Source: Methylobacter sp.
GTDB taxonomy: Bacteria; Pseudomonadota; Gammaproteobacteria; Methylococcales; Methylomonadaceae
Direction: 5' to 3'
NCBI GenBank assembly: GCA_026399025.1
Contig: JAPLRU010000066.1
Span: forward strand, 9,999 to 73,998
DNA length: 64,000 nt
Of this stretch, positions 28,701 to 38,731 are shown piece after piece. The translations under genes were made by a program, and so were the position numbers. Numbering within the stretch: position 1 is the stretch's first letter; the number at the start of each line of letters is the position of its first letter. The notes under the pieces were generated by a model. That model saw nothing but the letters and a program-made list of their open reading frames with translations. It searched no databases and was not told the origin of the DNA.

Positions 28701-28733
28701 GGGCAGTATACTGCCCGAAAAATAATTGTACAA
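28701..28733 (-). promoter_or_regulatory. Sigma-70 promoter with palindromic operator over the -10 box
   Basis: On the minus strand, TTGTAC (28733-28728) and TATACT (28710-28705) are separated by exactly 17 bp. The perfect 16-bp palindrome GGGCAGTATACTGCCC (28701-28716) covers the -10 box. This is the arrangement expected if a dimeric repressor blocks RNA polymerase. It drives the 118-aa/HU-like operon. Confidence 0.75.
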
Positions 28734-29069
28734 GTTTTATTTTAAACGGCTTGATGAAGAGCTCCCTCACCGGCTTTACTCCTGTTTATCAATCTAATTC
28801 ATATCACCCGTACTCCATTTCTATAAGTGCTAAGCATGAGGTTGAGGGAATTTTTTTTGCAAACTGTCGATGAATTTACGTTTACAAAAAGCAAGATTTT
28901 TCTGAATAGTTATACAATCAGCCCGCCACGTTAAAGTTGAGTTTTCGCCATCTCTCAAGAAAGCGGCTCACTGTATTTATTAATCATAATCTTCATGCAT
29001 CTACGCGCATCAAGTAGTTGCCGGTGTATTTTATAAACCCTACTACTTCATTAAATAAGAAGGTTACTC
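28734..29069. other. Intergenic, no gene seen
   Basis: A/T-rich divergent gap between the HU-like operon promoter and the symporter gene. No further hairpins or open frames can be supported. Confidence 0.45.
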
Positions 29070-30341
29070 GTGCATAACGTTTACGCCACCCCAAAAGGCT
29101 TTCACCATTTGTATTTTCAAGTTCTGGCCGCGATCGGTATCGGTATTTTGCTGGGTTATTTTTATCCTGAAACCGGTGTCGCCATGAAGCCTCTCGGCGA
29201 CGGTTTTATCAAGCTGATTAAAATGATTATCGCGCCGATCATTTTTTGCACGGTAGTCACCGGCATTGCCGGGATGCGGGAATTGGACAAGGTAGGCCGG
29301 GTCGGCATTAAGGCGCTGCTCTATTTTGAAGTCGTGAGTACGCTGGCGCTCATTATCGGGCTGGTTGTCGTGCATCTGATTCAGCCCGGATCGGGCATGA
29401 ATATCGATGCAGGCACACTCAATACCGAAGGCCTTAACGCTTATACCGCCGCCGCGAAAACCCAAAACACGGTCGATTTCATGCTGAATATTATCCCGAC
29501 CAGCGTCATTGATGCGTTCGCCAAGGGCGATATATTGCAGGTATTGCTGTTTTCATTGCTGTTCGGCTTTTCGCTGGCTGCAATGGGTGAGACCGGAGCG
29601 GAAGTGGTGGCGTTCATCAACAAAATTTCTCACGTCCTGTTCGGCATCGTGGAAACGCTTATGAAGCTGGCGCCGATCGGCGCTTTCGGTGCGATGGCTT
29701 TTACCATCGGCAAATACGGCGTTGCGTCGCTGCTGCCGTTGGCGAGTTTAATGGGCAGTTTTTATCTTACTTGCCTGCTGTTCATTTTTATCGTGCTCGG
29801 TCTGATCGCCCGATTTACAGGGTTCAGCATCGTCAAATTCATTGTTTATATCAAGGACGAGCTGTTTATCGTATTGGGCACCTCATCCTCGGAATCGGTG
29901 CTGCCGCGCATTATGATCAAACTGGAGCAACTGGGCTGTGCAAAATCCGTCGTCGGTTTGGTTATTCCGACCGGTTATTCGTTTAACTTGGACGGTACTT
30001 CGATTTATCTGGCCATGGCCGCTATGTTTGTCGCCCAAGCCACCAACACCCCGCTAACCCTGAGCCAAGAACTGACTTTGCTCGGTGTGCTGCTGCTGAC
30101 CTCAAAAGGCGCGGCGGGCGTCACCGGCAGCGGCTTTATTACCCTGGCGGCAACGCTCTCGGTCATTCCGACCATTCCGGTCGCCGGGCTTGCGCTTATT
30201 CTCGGCATCGACCGCTTTATGTCCGAAGCCCGTGCCTTGACCAACCTAATCGGCAACGGCGTTGCCACCATCGTTGCGGCCAAATGGGAAAATGAATTGG
30301 ATATGCAAAAGCTTGATGATGCGTTGAATCCACCAAGCTGA
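29070..30341 (+). CDS. Dicarboxylate/amino acid:cation symporter (DAACS family)
   Basis: A 423-residue inner-membrane symporter of the DctA/GltP family with eight hydrophobic segments and two re-entrant hairpins. Family landmarks are the serine-rich motif [13 protein letters not shown] near residue 270, [22 protein letters not shown] near residue 310, [20 protein letters not shown] and the [20 protein letters not shown] ending. It couples Na+ or H+ entry to uptake of C4-dicarboxylates or acidic amino acids; which is not decidable. It is a single gene. Confidence 0.9.
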   Translation: MHNVYATPKGFHHLYFQVLAAIGIGILLGYFYPETGVAMKPLGDGFIKLIKMIIAPIIFCTVVTGIAGMRELDKVGRVGIKALLYFEVVSTLALIIGLVVVHLIQPGSGMNIDAGTLNTEGLNAYTAAAKTQNTVDFMLNIIPTSVIDAFAKGDILQVLLFSLLFGFSLAAMGETGAEVVAFINKISHVLFGIVETLMKLAPIGAFGAMAFTIGKYGVASLLPLASLMGSFYLTCLLFIFIVLGLIARFTGFSIVKFIVYIKDELFIVLGTSSSESVLPRIMIKLEQLGCAKSVVGLVIPTGYSFNLDGTSIYLAMAAMFVAQATNTPLTLSQELTLLGVLLLTSKGAAGVTGSGFITLAATLSVIPTIPVAGLALILGIDRFMSEARALTNLIGNGVATIVAAKWENELDMQKLDDALNPPS

Positions 30342-30441
30342 AGCTTGATTAATTCACTACTAAAGAATGCGAAGTTTTTTATTTCAACTGTTGATGTCTT
30401 CGTGGTGAACTATTTTTTAAATCAATACGGAAATAAAGAGC

Positions 30442-31260
30442 TTGAACATGAGAATTTTACTGGTTTTATTAGCCTGTTTGCCCGGCTGGGTTAACGCGGA
30501 AATCTATCAATGGCAGGATGCCGACGGCAGCCGGCATTTTTCCGACCGCCCGGTTGCCGATGCGAAAGTAGTCGACATCAAACCGGGCTATGGTTTTTAC
30601 CGGGTGCAGACGGTTTACGACGGCGACACGGTGGTGCTGGAGGATGGTCGTAAAATCCGCTTTTTGGGCATTAATACGCCGGAAGTTCAGCATCGCGATA
30701 AAGCGGCCGATGCGGGCGGCGATGAAGCCAAGCGCTGGTTGATCGATAAGCTGAAAAATACCAAAGTCCGGCTGGAGGTCGGCGTCGAAAAAACCGATAA
30801 ATACGGAAGAACGCTGGCGCATGTGTTCACCGAAAACAAAGCGCATATTAACCTGCAATTGGTGCAAGCGGGTCTGGCCTCGGTCAGCATTTATCCGCCC
30901 GAGCTTTTTTATATCAATGAATTGGCCAAGGCGCAGGATCAGGCGGAGCAAGCCAAACTCGGCATTTGGGGGCGGCCGGAATATGCGGTTATGTCGGTCG
31001 GCAGCCTTAGCGAAGCCGGACATTCGGGCTGGACGCGGCTGCTCGGTAAAGTGCTTAATATTCGTCTTACCCGGAAGTCGGTTTACCTGAAATTTTCCGA
31101 TACCTTCGAGGCGCGTATTGAAAGCCAATGGCTGGATTTATTTCCCGATGTTAACGACTATTTAGGCAAAACCCTCGAAGTGCGCGGCTGGCTGAACAAA
31201 AGTAACGGCCGTTTCTCTATGCTAATCCGTCATCCGAGCGCGATTAAGGAAAAGACTTAG
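30442..31260 (+). CDS. Secreted DUF4124/thermonuclease-family protein
   Basis: A 272-residue exported protein. After a signal peptide (LVLLACLPGWVNA) comes a DUF4124 domain (EIYQWQDADGSRHFSDRPV). This is followed by a staphylococcal-nuclease-like fold with DGDTVVLEDGRKIRFLGINTPE near residue 60 and the active-site region EKTDKYGRTLAHVF. The catalytic Arg/Glu/Arg set appears present, so it is probably an active Ca2+-dependent nuclease in the periplasm or outside. A further beta-rich region ends the protein. The role could be nutrient salvage or DNA degradation. Confidence 0.82.
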   Translation: MNMRILLVLLACLPGWVNAEIYQWQDADGSRHFSDRPVADAKVVDIKPGYGFYRVQTVYDGDTVVLEDGRKIRFLGINTPEVQHRDKAADAGGDEAKRWLIDKLKNTKVRLEVGVEKTDKYGRTLAHVFTENKAHINLQLVQAGLASVSIYPPELFYINELAKAQDQAEQAKLGIWGRPEYAVMSVGSLSEAGHSGWTRLLGKVLNIRLTRKSVYLKFSDTFEARIESQWLDLFPDVNDYLGKTLEVRGWLNKSNGRFSMLIRHPSAIKEKT

Positions 31261-31341
31261 CCGTTATTTTACTCACCTAAAATTTTTATTTGGGTAGCCA
31301 CTCCTATAAACTAGCGCGCTTTAACCTTACCTGAGATTTAA

Positions 31342-32652
31342 ATGACTGCTCCACATATTGGTTTTATTAGTTTGGGTTGCCCCAAAGCCCTGGTCGATAG
31401 CGAAAGAATTTTAACCAAGCTGCGCTCGGAGGGTTACACCATTTCGCCGACCTATCAAGACGCCGATTTGGTTGTGGTGAATACTTGCGGTTTTATCGAT
31501 GCGGCGGTGGAGGAATCGCTGGACAGCATCGGCGAGGCGCTGGCTCAAAACGGCAAAGTCATCGTCACCGGCTGTTTGGGTTCCAGGGAAGCCGAAATCC
31601 GCGAGCGTCATCCGCAAGTTTTAAAAGTCACCGGCGCGCACGCCTTGGAAGAAGTCGTAGCCGCGGTGCATGAGCATTTGCCGCCGCCGCATGATCCGTT
31701 TATCAGTCTGGTGCCGCCGCAAGGCATCAAATTGACGCCGCGTCATTATGCGTATTTAAAAATTTCCGAAGGCTGCAATCATCGTTGCACCTTCTGCATT
31801 ATTCCTTCAATGCGCGGCGACTTGGTCAGCAGGCCGATTGACGATGTGATGTTGGAAGCCGAACGTTTAGCCAACGCCGGCGTCAAGGAATTACTGGTGG
31901 TTTCGCAAGATACCAGCGCCTACGGTCTGGATTTGAAATATCAAAACCGGGATTGGCAAGGCCGTTCGCTCAGAACCCGCTTTTACGATTTAGCCGAAGC
32001 GCTCGGCGATTTAGGCATTTGGGTCAGAATGCATTACGTGTATCCGTATCCGCATGTGGATGAAGTGATTCCGTTAATGGCCGAGGGCAAAATTTTGCCT
32101 TATTTGGACATACCGTTCCAACATGCCAACAGCCGTATTCTTAAGCTGATGAAGCGTCCTGCGGCTAGTGAAAATAATCTGGAGCGCATTAAAGCCTGGC
32201 GCGAAGTTTGCCCCGACATTACCTTGCGCAGCACCTTTATCGTCGGCTTCCCCGGCGAAACCGAGCAGGAGTTTGAGCAATTATTGGATTTCCTCAGCGA
32301 AGCGCAAATGGACAGGGTCGGTTGTTTTGCCTATTCGCCGGTCAAGGGCGCGGTTGCCAATGATTTACCCGATCAAATACCTGAAGCAATTAAACAGGAG
32401 CGTCTGGCGCGGTTTATGGCGCATCAGGCCGAAATCAGCGCCGAACGTTTACAGCGACGGGTGGGCCGCATCGAAACGGTGTTGATCGATGAAGTCGTCG
32501 AAGAAGGCGCGGTCGCAAGAAGCAAAGCCGATGCCCCGGAAATCGACGGGCAAGTGTTTATCGACGGTGCGACGCATTTGAAAGTCGGGGATTTTGTCGA
32601 TGTCGAGCTGGAAGAAGCCGATGAATATGATTTGTGGGGGCATTTGGTTTAA
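31342..32652 (+). CDS. rimO: Ribosomal protein S12 methylthiotransferase RimO
   Basis: A 436-residue radical-SAM enzyme that methylthiolates Asp88/89 of ribosomal protein S12. The N-terminal MTTase domain carries [21 protein letters not shown] and [10 protein letters not shown], whose Cys residues bind the auxiliary cluster. The radical-SAM motif is [18 protein letters not shown] (Cx3Cx2C). The C-terminal TRAM domain includes [10 protein letters not shown]. Full family length. Two small genes follow directly. Confidence 0.96.
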   Translation: MTAPHIGFISLGCPKALVDSERILTKLRSEGYTISPTYQDADLVVVNTCGFIDAAVEESLDSIGEALAQNGKVIVTGCLGSREAEIRERHPQVLKVTGAHALEEVVAAVHEHLPPPHDPFISLVPPQGIKLTPRHYAYLKISEGCNHRCTFCIIPSMRGDLVSRPIDDVMLEAERLANAGVKELLVVSQDTSAYGLDLKYQNRDWQGRSLRTRFYDLAEALGDLGIWVRMHYVYPYPHVDEVIPLMAEGKILPYLDIPFQHANSRILKLMKRPAASENNLERIKAWREVCPDITLRSTFIVGFPGETEQEFEQLLDFLSEAQMDRVGCFAYSPVKGAVANDLPDQIPEAIKQERLARFMAHQAEISAERLQRRVGRIETVLIDEVVEEGAVARSKADAPEIDGQVFIDGATHLKVGDFVDVELEEADEYDLWGHLV

Positions 32653-32679
32653 TTGCGCGGTTTATGCGGCTGAAAAATC

Positions 32680-32958
32680 ATGGCTGAGAAAGTGTTTGTA
32701 GTAACGGATTACCTGAAGTTTCGAGCGGAATTACGTCATTTTGATTTGCTGTTAATCGAACAAATTATCCGTTACGGCTCGGAAAGATATTATGATGTGG
32801 AAACGCAACGAGTCATTGTGGTAGGTGAGCATGGCGATAAGCTGGTGATGATTCCTTATGAGGAAACAGAGATGGAGTTAATACCTGTCACAATACATAC
32901 GACAACGCGTCAACAAATCAAGTTTAGACTGACTACAGGCAGGTTGATTTATGAATAA
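32680..32958 (+). CDS. DUF4258-like small protein (putative toxin of a pair)
   Basis: A 92-residue protein with a RelE-like alpha-beta pattern: an N-terminal helix FRAELRHFDLLLIEQIIRYG, then strands RYYDVETQRVIVVGEHGDKLVMIPYEE. The short C-terminal RFRL-type strand resembles DUF4258 proteins. It overlaps the DUF2283 gene by 8 bp, the layout of a two-gene toxin-antitoxin or regulatory pair. Toxicity is inferred from the arrangement only. It begins 27 bp behind rimO and may be read through from it. Confidence 0.55.
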   Translation: MAEKVFVVTDYLKFRAELRHFDLLLIEQIIRYGSERYYDVETQRVIVVGEHGDKLVMIPYEETEMELIPVTIHTTTRQQIKFRLTTGRLIYE

Positions 32959-33199
32959 ACCAAAAATGAATTATTTCCCGGACCAAGACATTATCCACCT
33001 GACAATGACCGACGATGATGAAGTTGACAGTATGGAGTTAAGCCCCAATATCACGGCGGAATTGAATGCCGACGGCGAATTGATCGGAGTGGAAATTCTA
33101 AGGGCCAGTATTTTTTTACGTGATTTTATTCTGGAAAGTACTCAGGCGAAATTAATGCATTTACAGCAAGCGAAACAGCATCCTGGCAATTCAACTTAA
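32951..33199 (+). CDS. DUF2283 family protein (putative antitoxin)
   Basis: An 82-residue acidic protein with the DUF2283 pattern: YFPDQDIIHLTMTDDDE, MELSPNITAELNADGELIGVEIL, then a helix. Such genes are often found next to DUF4258 genes. Acidic composition and overlap with the preceding gene agree with an antitoxin role, which has not been shown by the sequence itself. Confidence 0.7.
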   Translation: MNKPKMNYFPDQDIIHLTMTDDDEVDSMELSPNITAELNADGELIGVEILRASIFLRDFILESTQAKLMHLQQAKQHPGNST

Positions 33200-33301
33200 A
33201 AACCGTAGTGGGGATGCTTGTCAGCTTTCGGTATTTAGAAAAATAGCCAACGGATAGCGCGGGTTTGCCGGATAAACGGCTATAGCAGTGCTCCGCGTAT
33301 G

Positions 33302-34093
33302 TCAATGCTTCACAAACACCTCGTCCTTCAATACATCAAACGCGTTAAAAGCACTATTCAAGCTGAGTTTCAGGTTGACGACGGCGGCGATGGCGTTGCC
33401 GGTGAAGATGCAAATCATGATCGCGATTTGGTATTTCACCGCCAGCCACGGTTCGCTGCCGCCTAGAATCTGCCCGGTCATCATGCCCGGCAAAGACACC
33501 AAGCCCATGGTCGCCATGCCGGCAATGGTCGGGTTCAGCGCCGCCTTGACTGCATCCCGAAAATACGGACGCACGGCTTCCCAGCGGGTCGCGCCCAGCA
33601 TTAAAAAGGTCGTGTATTCGTTTTCGTTACGGCGCAATGCAGAGTAGAAGCGCTCCAAAGCGATGACGTTGCCTTGCAGACAATTGCCCAAAATCATACC
33701 GGCCAAAGGCACGATGTAACGGGCATCGTAATAGTGCGTCGGTTGGATGACCAAGATCACCAGGTAACCGGTAGAAAACAGTATGCTGGAAGCAATCGCG
33801 GTAAAAGTGGCTAACGCAAAATAACGCGCTTTAAGTCCCGCACGGCGCAGAATGCTGAAATCGGCGACGACTAACATCATCAGTATCCATAAGCCGTTGA
33901 GCCAAGGCCGGTTAAGCTCGAACAGCATTTTCAAGTAAATGCCGACCAATGCCAACTGAATGCTCATGCGCAGAATGCTGATGCCGATATCCCGATTCAT
34001 GCGTAAACCGAGCAGCCACAGCAGCAAGCAAGGCAGTAAACACAGGCCGTAAAGCAGCGCCATTCGCGGCAGCTCAATATCAAGTGTTTCCAT
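33302..34093 (-). CDS. fetB: Iron export ABC transporter permease FetB
   Basis: A 263-residue membrane protein of the YbbM/FetB family with about seven hydrophobic segments. The motif RRNENEYTTFLMLGATRWEAVRPYF is typical, followed by the conserved GLVSLPGMMTGQILGG stretch. It forms the channel of the FetAB exporter that protects E. coli from iron overload. Its start overlaps the end of fetA by 14 bp, so the two are coupled. Confidence 0.92.
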   Translation of the reverse strand: METLDIELPRMALLYGLCLLPCLLLWLLGLRMNRDIGISILRMSIQLALVGIYLKMLFELNRPWLNGLWILMMLVVADFSILRRAGLKARYFALATFTAIASSILFSTGYLVILVIQPTHYYDARYIVPLAGMILGNCLQGNVIALERFYSALRRNENEYTTFLMLGATRWEAVRPYFRDAVKAALNPTIAGMATMGLVSLPGMMTGQILGGSEPWLAVKYQIAIMICIFTGNAIAAVVNLKLSLNSAFNAFDVLKDEVFVKH

Positions 34094-34742
34094 TGCGCCT
34101 TACCTGAGTCAATCGACCCGCTTCAAGTTCAAAAACAAGGCCGCAACGTTCCAACCATTCGGGATCGTGTGCGACCGAAACAACCGTCAACTGCGGATCG
34201 GAGAAAACATCGAACACGGCGTGTTTGCTTTTTGCGTCCAGTGCGCTGGTTACCTCATCCAGCAAATACAGTTTTTTACCCAACAACAGGCCTCGAGCCA
34301 GCGCAATCCGCTGCTTTTCGCCGCCTGAAATACGGTTGCTGTTTTGGCTTAAAATATCTGCGGGCAGTTGCAGCCGTTGCAAGACCTCAATAAGTTGAGC
34401 TTCCGTAGGCCGATGCTCGCGATGGGTTTTAAACTGAAAAGGCACTAGCAAAGCGTCCCGCACACTTTCCGCGGCCAATACCGGTTCTTGCCCGATGTAA
34501 GCGCTACAGCTTCGAATGCTGTGAACGGATGCCGGTGTTAGCGGCTTTTCCTGAAAGTAAACCGTACCTTGTTTTATTACATGAAGCCCCAGTAAGGTTT
34601 TCAGCATAGTGCTTTTGCCGGAGCCGGACTTGCCGCATACCGCCGCCTTTTGTCCTGGATACAGTGAAAAGCTGATGTCGGATAGAATCGTTTTTTCGCG
34701 GCTAATGACCGTTACGCGGTCGAATCGAATCAGAGGGGACAT
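34080..34742 (-). CDS. fetA: Iron export ABC transporter ATP-binding subunit FetA
   Basis: A 220-residue ABC ATPase. Walker A is GKSGSGKSTMLKTLL near residue 37, the signature ISGGEKQRIALARG and Walker B LYLLDEVTSALD, with the H-loop in VVSVAHDPEW. It pairs with FetB. Length is close to E. coli FetA (225). Upstream is only a dispersed inverted repeat. Confidence 0.92.
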   Translation of the reverse strand: MSPLIRFDRVTVISREKTILSDISFSLYPGQKAAVCGKSGSGKSTMLKTLLGLHVIKQGTVYFQEKPLTPASVHSIRSCSAYIGQEPVLAAESVRDALLVPFQFKTHREHRPTEAQLIEVLQRLQLPADILSQNSNRISGGEKQRIALARGLLLGKKLYLLDEVTSALDAKSKHAVFDVFSDPQLTVVSVAHDPEWLERCGLVFELEAGRLTQVRRNGNT

Positions 34743-34774
34743 TGAGGACTTGTAGGTCGGACAGTGTTTATTTA

Positions 34775-34818
34775 TTCACCACGAAGACACCAAGTCCTAT
34801 GTTTTTCTTCGTGGTGAA
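34775..34818. repeat. TTCACCACGAAG-family inverted repeat, short copy
   Basis: TTCACCACGAAGACACCAAG followed closely by CTTCGTGGTGAA. It is a 44-bp compact hairpin between fetA and mdh. Confidence 0.7.
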
Positions 34819-34857
34819 AATTTTCAGCCGGTGAGGCTGCTGGCTAAGCCGTTCTTT

Positions 34858-35838
34858 TTATTTCAATAAATGCTTCACCGCATCCCGTTCTTCTTTTAAC
34901 TCAGCCTCGGTAGTGCGCATTCTTTGTCTGCTGAAATCGTTAATCTCCAAGCCCCTGACAATATTAACTTCGCCGTCAACGACGGTAACCGGAAAAGAAT
35001 AAACCAGACCGGGTTCAATGCCGTAAACGCCGTCCGATAACACCGCCATGCTGACCCAATCGCCCGGTTCGGTGCCGAAAGCCCAGCTTTTCATCTGGTC
35101 TATCGCCGCATTTGCCGCCGACGCGGCGCTGGATTGGCCGCGGGCTTTAATGACTTCCGCGCCCCGCTGCTGAACGATGGGAATAAATTCATTGACATAC
35201 CAATCATTGTCCACCAACGACAAGGCATCCTGTCCCTTGATCTTGGTATGGTGAATGTCGGGATATTGCGTCGTGGAATGATTACCCCAAATAATCATAT
35301 TTTTAACGTCAACCGGTAAAACGCCGCATTTGTCAGCCAATTGGCTGAGCGCCCGGTTATGATCCAAACGGGTCATCGCGGAAAAATTTTCCGGTTTTAA
35401 GTCGGGCGCATTGCGTAAGGCAATCAAGGCATTGGTATTGGCAGGATTACCGGTCACCAACACCTTGACATCTCTGCTCGCGACATCGTTCAAGGCTCTG
35501 CCTTGAACCGAAAAAATCTCTGCGTTAACCTCTAATAAATCCTTACGCTCCATACCCGGCCCCCTTGGCCGGGCGCCAACTAAAAAGGCATAGTCGACAT
35601 TTTTGAACGCCACTCGGGGATCGTCTGTGACTTTAATGCGATGCAGCAAGGGGAATGCACAATCTTTCAACTCCATGACTACGCCTTGCAGGGTATTCAG
35701 TGCCGGCGTGATTTCAAGCAAATGCAATATGATCGGCTGGTCGGGGCCCAGCAATGCGCCGGCCGCCAAACGGAACAGCAAAGAATAACTGATTTGTCCT
35801 GCGGCGCCTGTTACGGCTATATGAACGGGTGTTTTCAT
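34858..35838 (-). CDS. mdh: Malate dehydrogenase
   Basis: A 326-residue NAD(P)-dependent malate dehydrogenase of the cytosolic-type family. The N-terminal Rossmann motif is [19 protein letters not shown]. The Arg loop [14 protein letters not shown] and catalytic [14 protein letters not shown] with the active-site His are clear. The start [11 protein letters not shown] is chosen because AAAGGAA precedes it, giving normal length; a longer frame begins at 35907 with unrelated Lys-rich sequence. It converts malate and oxaloacetate, a TCA and serine-cycle step, and is divergent from the mtdA cluster. Confidence 0.93.
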   Translation of the reverse strand: MKTPVHIAVTGAAGQISYSLLFRLAAGALLGPDQPIILHLLEITPALNTLQGVVMELKDCAFPLLHRIKVTDDPRVAFKNVDYAFLVGARPRGPGMERKDLLEVNAEIFSVQGRALNDVASRDVKVLVTGNPANTNALIALRNAPDLKPENFSAMTRLDHNRALSQLADKCGVLPVDVKNMIIWGNHSTTQYPDIHHTKIKGQDALSLVDNDWYVNEFIPIVQQRGAEVIKARGQSSAASAANAAIDQMKSWAFGTEPGDWVSMAVLSDGVYGIEPGLVYSFPVTVVDGEVNIVRGLEINDFSRQRMRTTEAELKEERDAVKHLLK

Positions 35839-36390
35839 CTGTTTTTTCCTTTGATTTTTATGTTTTTTCCCAAGCTTCTTCGATAAAGCTATCAGGATAA
35901 TGGGCAAATATTACATTAACCCGCTTTCCCGATAACGCCTAACAACCACAGTAAAATGCTTCTTTTGCAGATAATAACGAAGATAAGCCCGCACAGGCAA
36001 GCATATCGGAAAACATGTTCAAGAGGGCAAGCGGCGCCTAAGTCTATTGGCAAAAAATAAACGACCTTATCCTGCGGTTTTAGCGGCCCGGCCGCCTAAA
36101 ATGGAACGCGGATGGCGACGATGATTATGATTGAGTTAAGATTTTTTATGGTTTATCTGTGTTTATCCTATTCATCGGCGTTATGCGTTCTTCTGTATTT
36201 AAGCACTCGAATATTTATCGGTTGCGAGTTGCCCGGTCAGGACGCAGGCGTCTGAGTCGGTTCGATTCCGAACGCCGTCTGTCGGTAATTAAATTGCCGG
36301 CGGGCTAAATAAAGCACTGTTGAGTTTATTGGGTATAATATCCGGTTTTGAATACTATTACGCAGACCCGCAACCCATCACGAGTAACAC
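35839..36390 (+). other. Divergent regulatory gap between mdh and mtdA
   Basis: About 550 bp without a convincing gene. A TATAAT at 36334-36339, 52 bp before mtdA, is a possible -10 box, but no good -35 is seen. An inverted repeat (GTCTGTCGGTAAT...ATTGCCGGCGGGC, about 36280-36306) lies just before it. The stretch 36225-36290 contains a T-arm-like GGTTCGATTCC but does not fold as a full tRNA. Confidence 0.45.
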
Positions 36391-37248
36391 ATGAAAAAAC
36401 TGCTATTCCAATTCGATACAGACACCCACCCTTCAGTTTTCGATACTGTTGTAGCCTATGACGGCGGTGCGGATCATGTCATCGGACACGGCGGATTAAC
36501 CCCCGAAAACATCTCGGCTTTGGTAGAAGGCACCATGTTTACCCGTGCGCCCAAAGACAAAAAAAATACCGCCATTTTTGTCGGCGGCAGCGATATGATT
36601 GCCGGTCAGGCATTATTTGCGGCCGTGCAAAAACACTTTTTTCCGGGTTTTCAGGTTTCGGTTATGCTCGACAGTAACGGTAGTAATACCACCGCTGCGG
36701 CCGCAGTCGCCAAGCTGGCGTCCAGCGGCGTTCTCGCCGGTAAAAAAGCGGTGGTGCTGGCCGGTACCGGCCCGGTAGGGCAGCGCGCTGCGGCGATGCT
36801 GGCTAAAGAAGGCGCGGACGTCACCTTGACCGGCCGAAAAATGGAACGCGCCGTGCAAGCTTGCGACAACATGAAAGCCCGCTTCGGCGTCAACCTGACG
36901 CCTGTTGAAGCCTTCGATAACGAGGCCCGAGCCCAAGCCATCGAATACGCCAATATCGTTTTCGCAACCGGTGCGGCAGGCGTGGAACTGCTTTCGGCCG
37001 ATCAATGGCAACATAATACTCACATTGAAATGATGGCCGACGCCAACGCGACGCCCCCCATCGGCATCGGCGGTATCGAGGTCATGGATAAAGGCACGGT
37101 GCGCAACGGCAAAATCATTTGGGGCGCTATCGGTTTCGGCGCGCTGAAACTGGCTTTGCACCGCGCTTGTATTGCCAAACTGTTTGAAGATAACAAGCAG
37201 GTTTTCGATGCCGAAAATATCTTTGCGTTGGCTAAGGAAATGGCCTAA
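36391..37248 (+). CDS. mtdA: NAD(P)-dependent methylene-tetrahydromethanopterin dehydrogenase MtdA
   Basis: A 285-residue C1 enzyme with the start KKLLFQFDTDTHPSVFDTVVAYDGG and the substrate region HGGLTPENISALVEG diagnostic for MtdA. The nucleotide motif is VVLAGTGPVGQRAAAMLAKEG, and TLTGRKMERA lies where NADP binding is expected. It oxidises methylene-H4MPT or methylene-H4F with NADP+ and links formaldehyde oxidation to the folate branch. It is the first gene of a three-gene cluster with glycerate kinase and glyA. MtdA is nearly confined to methylotrophs, which supports the host call. Confidence 0.94.
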   Translation: MKKLLFQFDTDTHPSVFDTVVAYDGGADHVIGHGGLTPENISALVEGTMFTRAPKDKKNTAIFVGGSDMIAGQALFAAVQKHFFPGFQVSVMLDSNGSNTTAAAAVAKLASSGVLAGKKAVVLAGTGPVGQRAAAMLAKEGADVTLTGRKMERAVQACDNMKARFGVNLTPVEAFDNEARAQAIEYANIVFATGAAGVELLSADQWQHNTHIEMMADANATPPIGIGGIEVMDKGTVRNGKIIWGAIGFGALKLALHRACIAKLFEDNKQVFDAENIFALAKEMA

Positions 37249-37367
37249 GACCATCTGAAATAGAACGTAGGTCACGTGGATAGTTATGATGAACGCGAAT
37301 TTTCATAGCTTATCCGCGCTCATCATAAGCCATTTGCCTCCTTAGCCTTCCCTGAACAGAAATTGAC

Positions 37368-38693
37368 ATGCGTCCTTTAGCCGATCAAGCCGATTTGACC
37401 TCAATAAGACAAGATGCCCTCAGCCTTTTTAAGGCAGGCATAGCGGCTGCCGATCCTTATCAAGCGGTTAAACATCACCTTGTTCCTGAGTTGTTTGATA
37501 ACTTCTCGAAAGTCCATCTGATTGCGTTCGGCAAGGCCGCTTGCACGATGGCAAAAGCGGCTGCGGAAATCATTCCGGCCACAAGGCTGGCGGGCAGAGG
37601 CCTTGCCGTCACCAATTACGAAAACGTAATGGCTATCGACAATGTCGACGTCATAGGGGCAGGGCACCCTTTACCGGATGCCGCCGGGCTTAACGCGGCG
37701 CAAACCCTTGCCGAACGGCTGGATAATGCCAAAGTGGATGAATTAGTGTTGGTATTGGTCAGCGGCGGCGGTTCGGCGTTGATTCCGTATCCGGCGGGCC
37801 AAATTACCTTGCCGGAAAAGATTGCCACGACCGATTTATTGTTGGCTTGCGGCGCGACCATCAACCAGATTAACTGCGTCCGCAAACATTTGTCGCGGCT
37901 AAAAGGCGGCGGTTTGGCCCGCATAGCAGCGCCCGCCCATGTCCATGCGCTGATTTTATCCGATGTGTTGGGCGACGATTTAAGCGTCATTGCCAGCGGC
38001 CCCACCGTAGCCGACGACAGCACTTATGCCGATGCCGTTGACGTTTTTCAAAGCCGAGGCATTTGGCAACAAGTACCGGCTAATGTTCGCGCGCATCTCG
38101 AACAAGGCGAACGGGGGCGGATTGCCGAAACGCCTAAACCGGGCGACGCTATATTCAAAAATACCGGACAATCCCTGATCGGCAGCAATCGCCTTAGCGT
38201 CAACGCGATGCTGCACGCTGCCGCACAATTGGGCTATGAAACCCACCTGCACAGCGATCATTTATGCGGCGAAGCCAGTGAAGAAGCTGAAAAATGGGTT
38301 CTTTATGCGAAAACGCTCAGCGTCAACACACCCATCGCTTTGTTGGCGGGCGGCGAAACCACGGTCACCTTAAAAGGCAACGGGCGCGGCGGTCGCAATC
38401 AGGAAATGGCGCTGGCTTTTGCGCTTGCCGCAGAGCATCATGGCTTGACCGGCACTTGGACTTTTCTTAGCGGCGGTACCGACGGTCGCGACGGGCCTAC
38501 CGATGCGGCAGGCGGCATCGTTGACCGAAACACGATAAAACGCATGACTCAAGCCGGTGTAAATCCCCGCGCATTGCTTGAAAATAACGATTCATACACC
38601 GCATTAAAAACGGCTAATGACTTAGTCACGACCGGTGCGACAGGCACCAACGTCGCCGATCTGCAAATAGTGCTGATTCGGCCCGAACTTTAA
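37368..38693 (+). CDS. Glycerate 2-kinase (MOFRL family, GckA/TtuD-like)
   Basis: A 441-residue protein with an N-terminal DUF4147 kinase domain (HLIAFGKAACTMAKAA, GAGHPLPDAAGL, VSGGGSALIPYPAG). The C-terminal MOFRL domain has GGETTVTLKGNGRGGRNQEMALAFA and SGGTDGRDGPTDAAGG. It phosphorylates D-glycerate to 2-phosphoglycerate. Older annotations call it hydroxypyruvate reductase. Serine-cycle methylotrophs use this enzyme (GckA), and here it lies between mtdA and glyA. Confidence 0.9.
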   Translation: MRPLADQADLTSIRQDALSLFKAGIAAADPYQAVKHHLVPELFDNFSKVHLIAFGKAACTMAKAAAEIIPATRLAGRGLAVTNYENVMAIDNVDVIGAGHPLPDAAGLNAAQTLAERLDNAKVDELVLVLVSGGGSALIPYPAGQITLPEKIATTDLLLACGATINQINCVRKHLSRLKGGGLARIAAPAHVHALILSDVLGDDLSVIASGPTVADDSTYADAVDVFQSRGIWQQVPANVRAHLEQGERGRIAETPKPGDAIFKNTGQSLIGSNRLSVNAMLHAAAQLGYETHLHSDHLCGEASEEAEKWVLYAKTLSVNTPIALLAGGETTVTLKGNGRGGRNQEMALAFALAAEHHGLTGTWTFLSGGTDGRDGPTDAAGGIVDRNTIKRMTQAGVNPRALLENNDSYTALKTANDLVTTGATGTNVADLQIVLIRPEL

Positions 38694-38731
38694 AATAGCA
38701 GCTATTAAATAGTATTAATCCAGGAGAAAAC

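Noticed and set aside
36225-36306. tRNA gene
   Set aside because: A T-arm-like segment is present but no anticodon arm and no acceptor pairing, so a functional tRNA is not supported.
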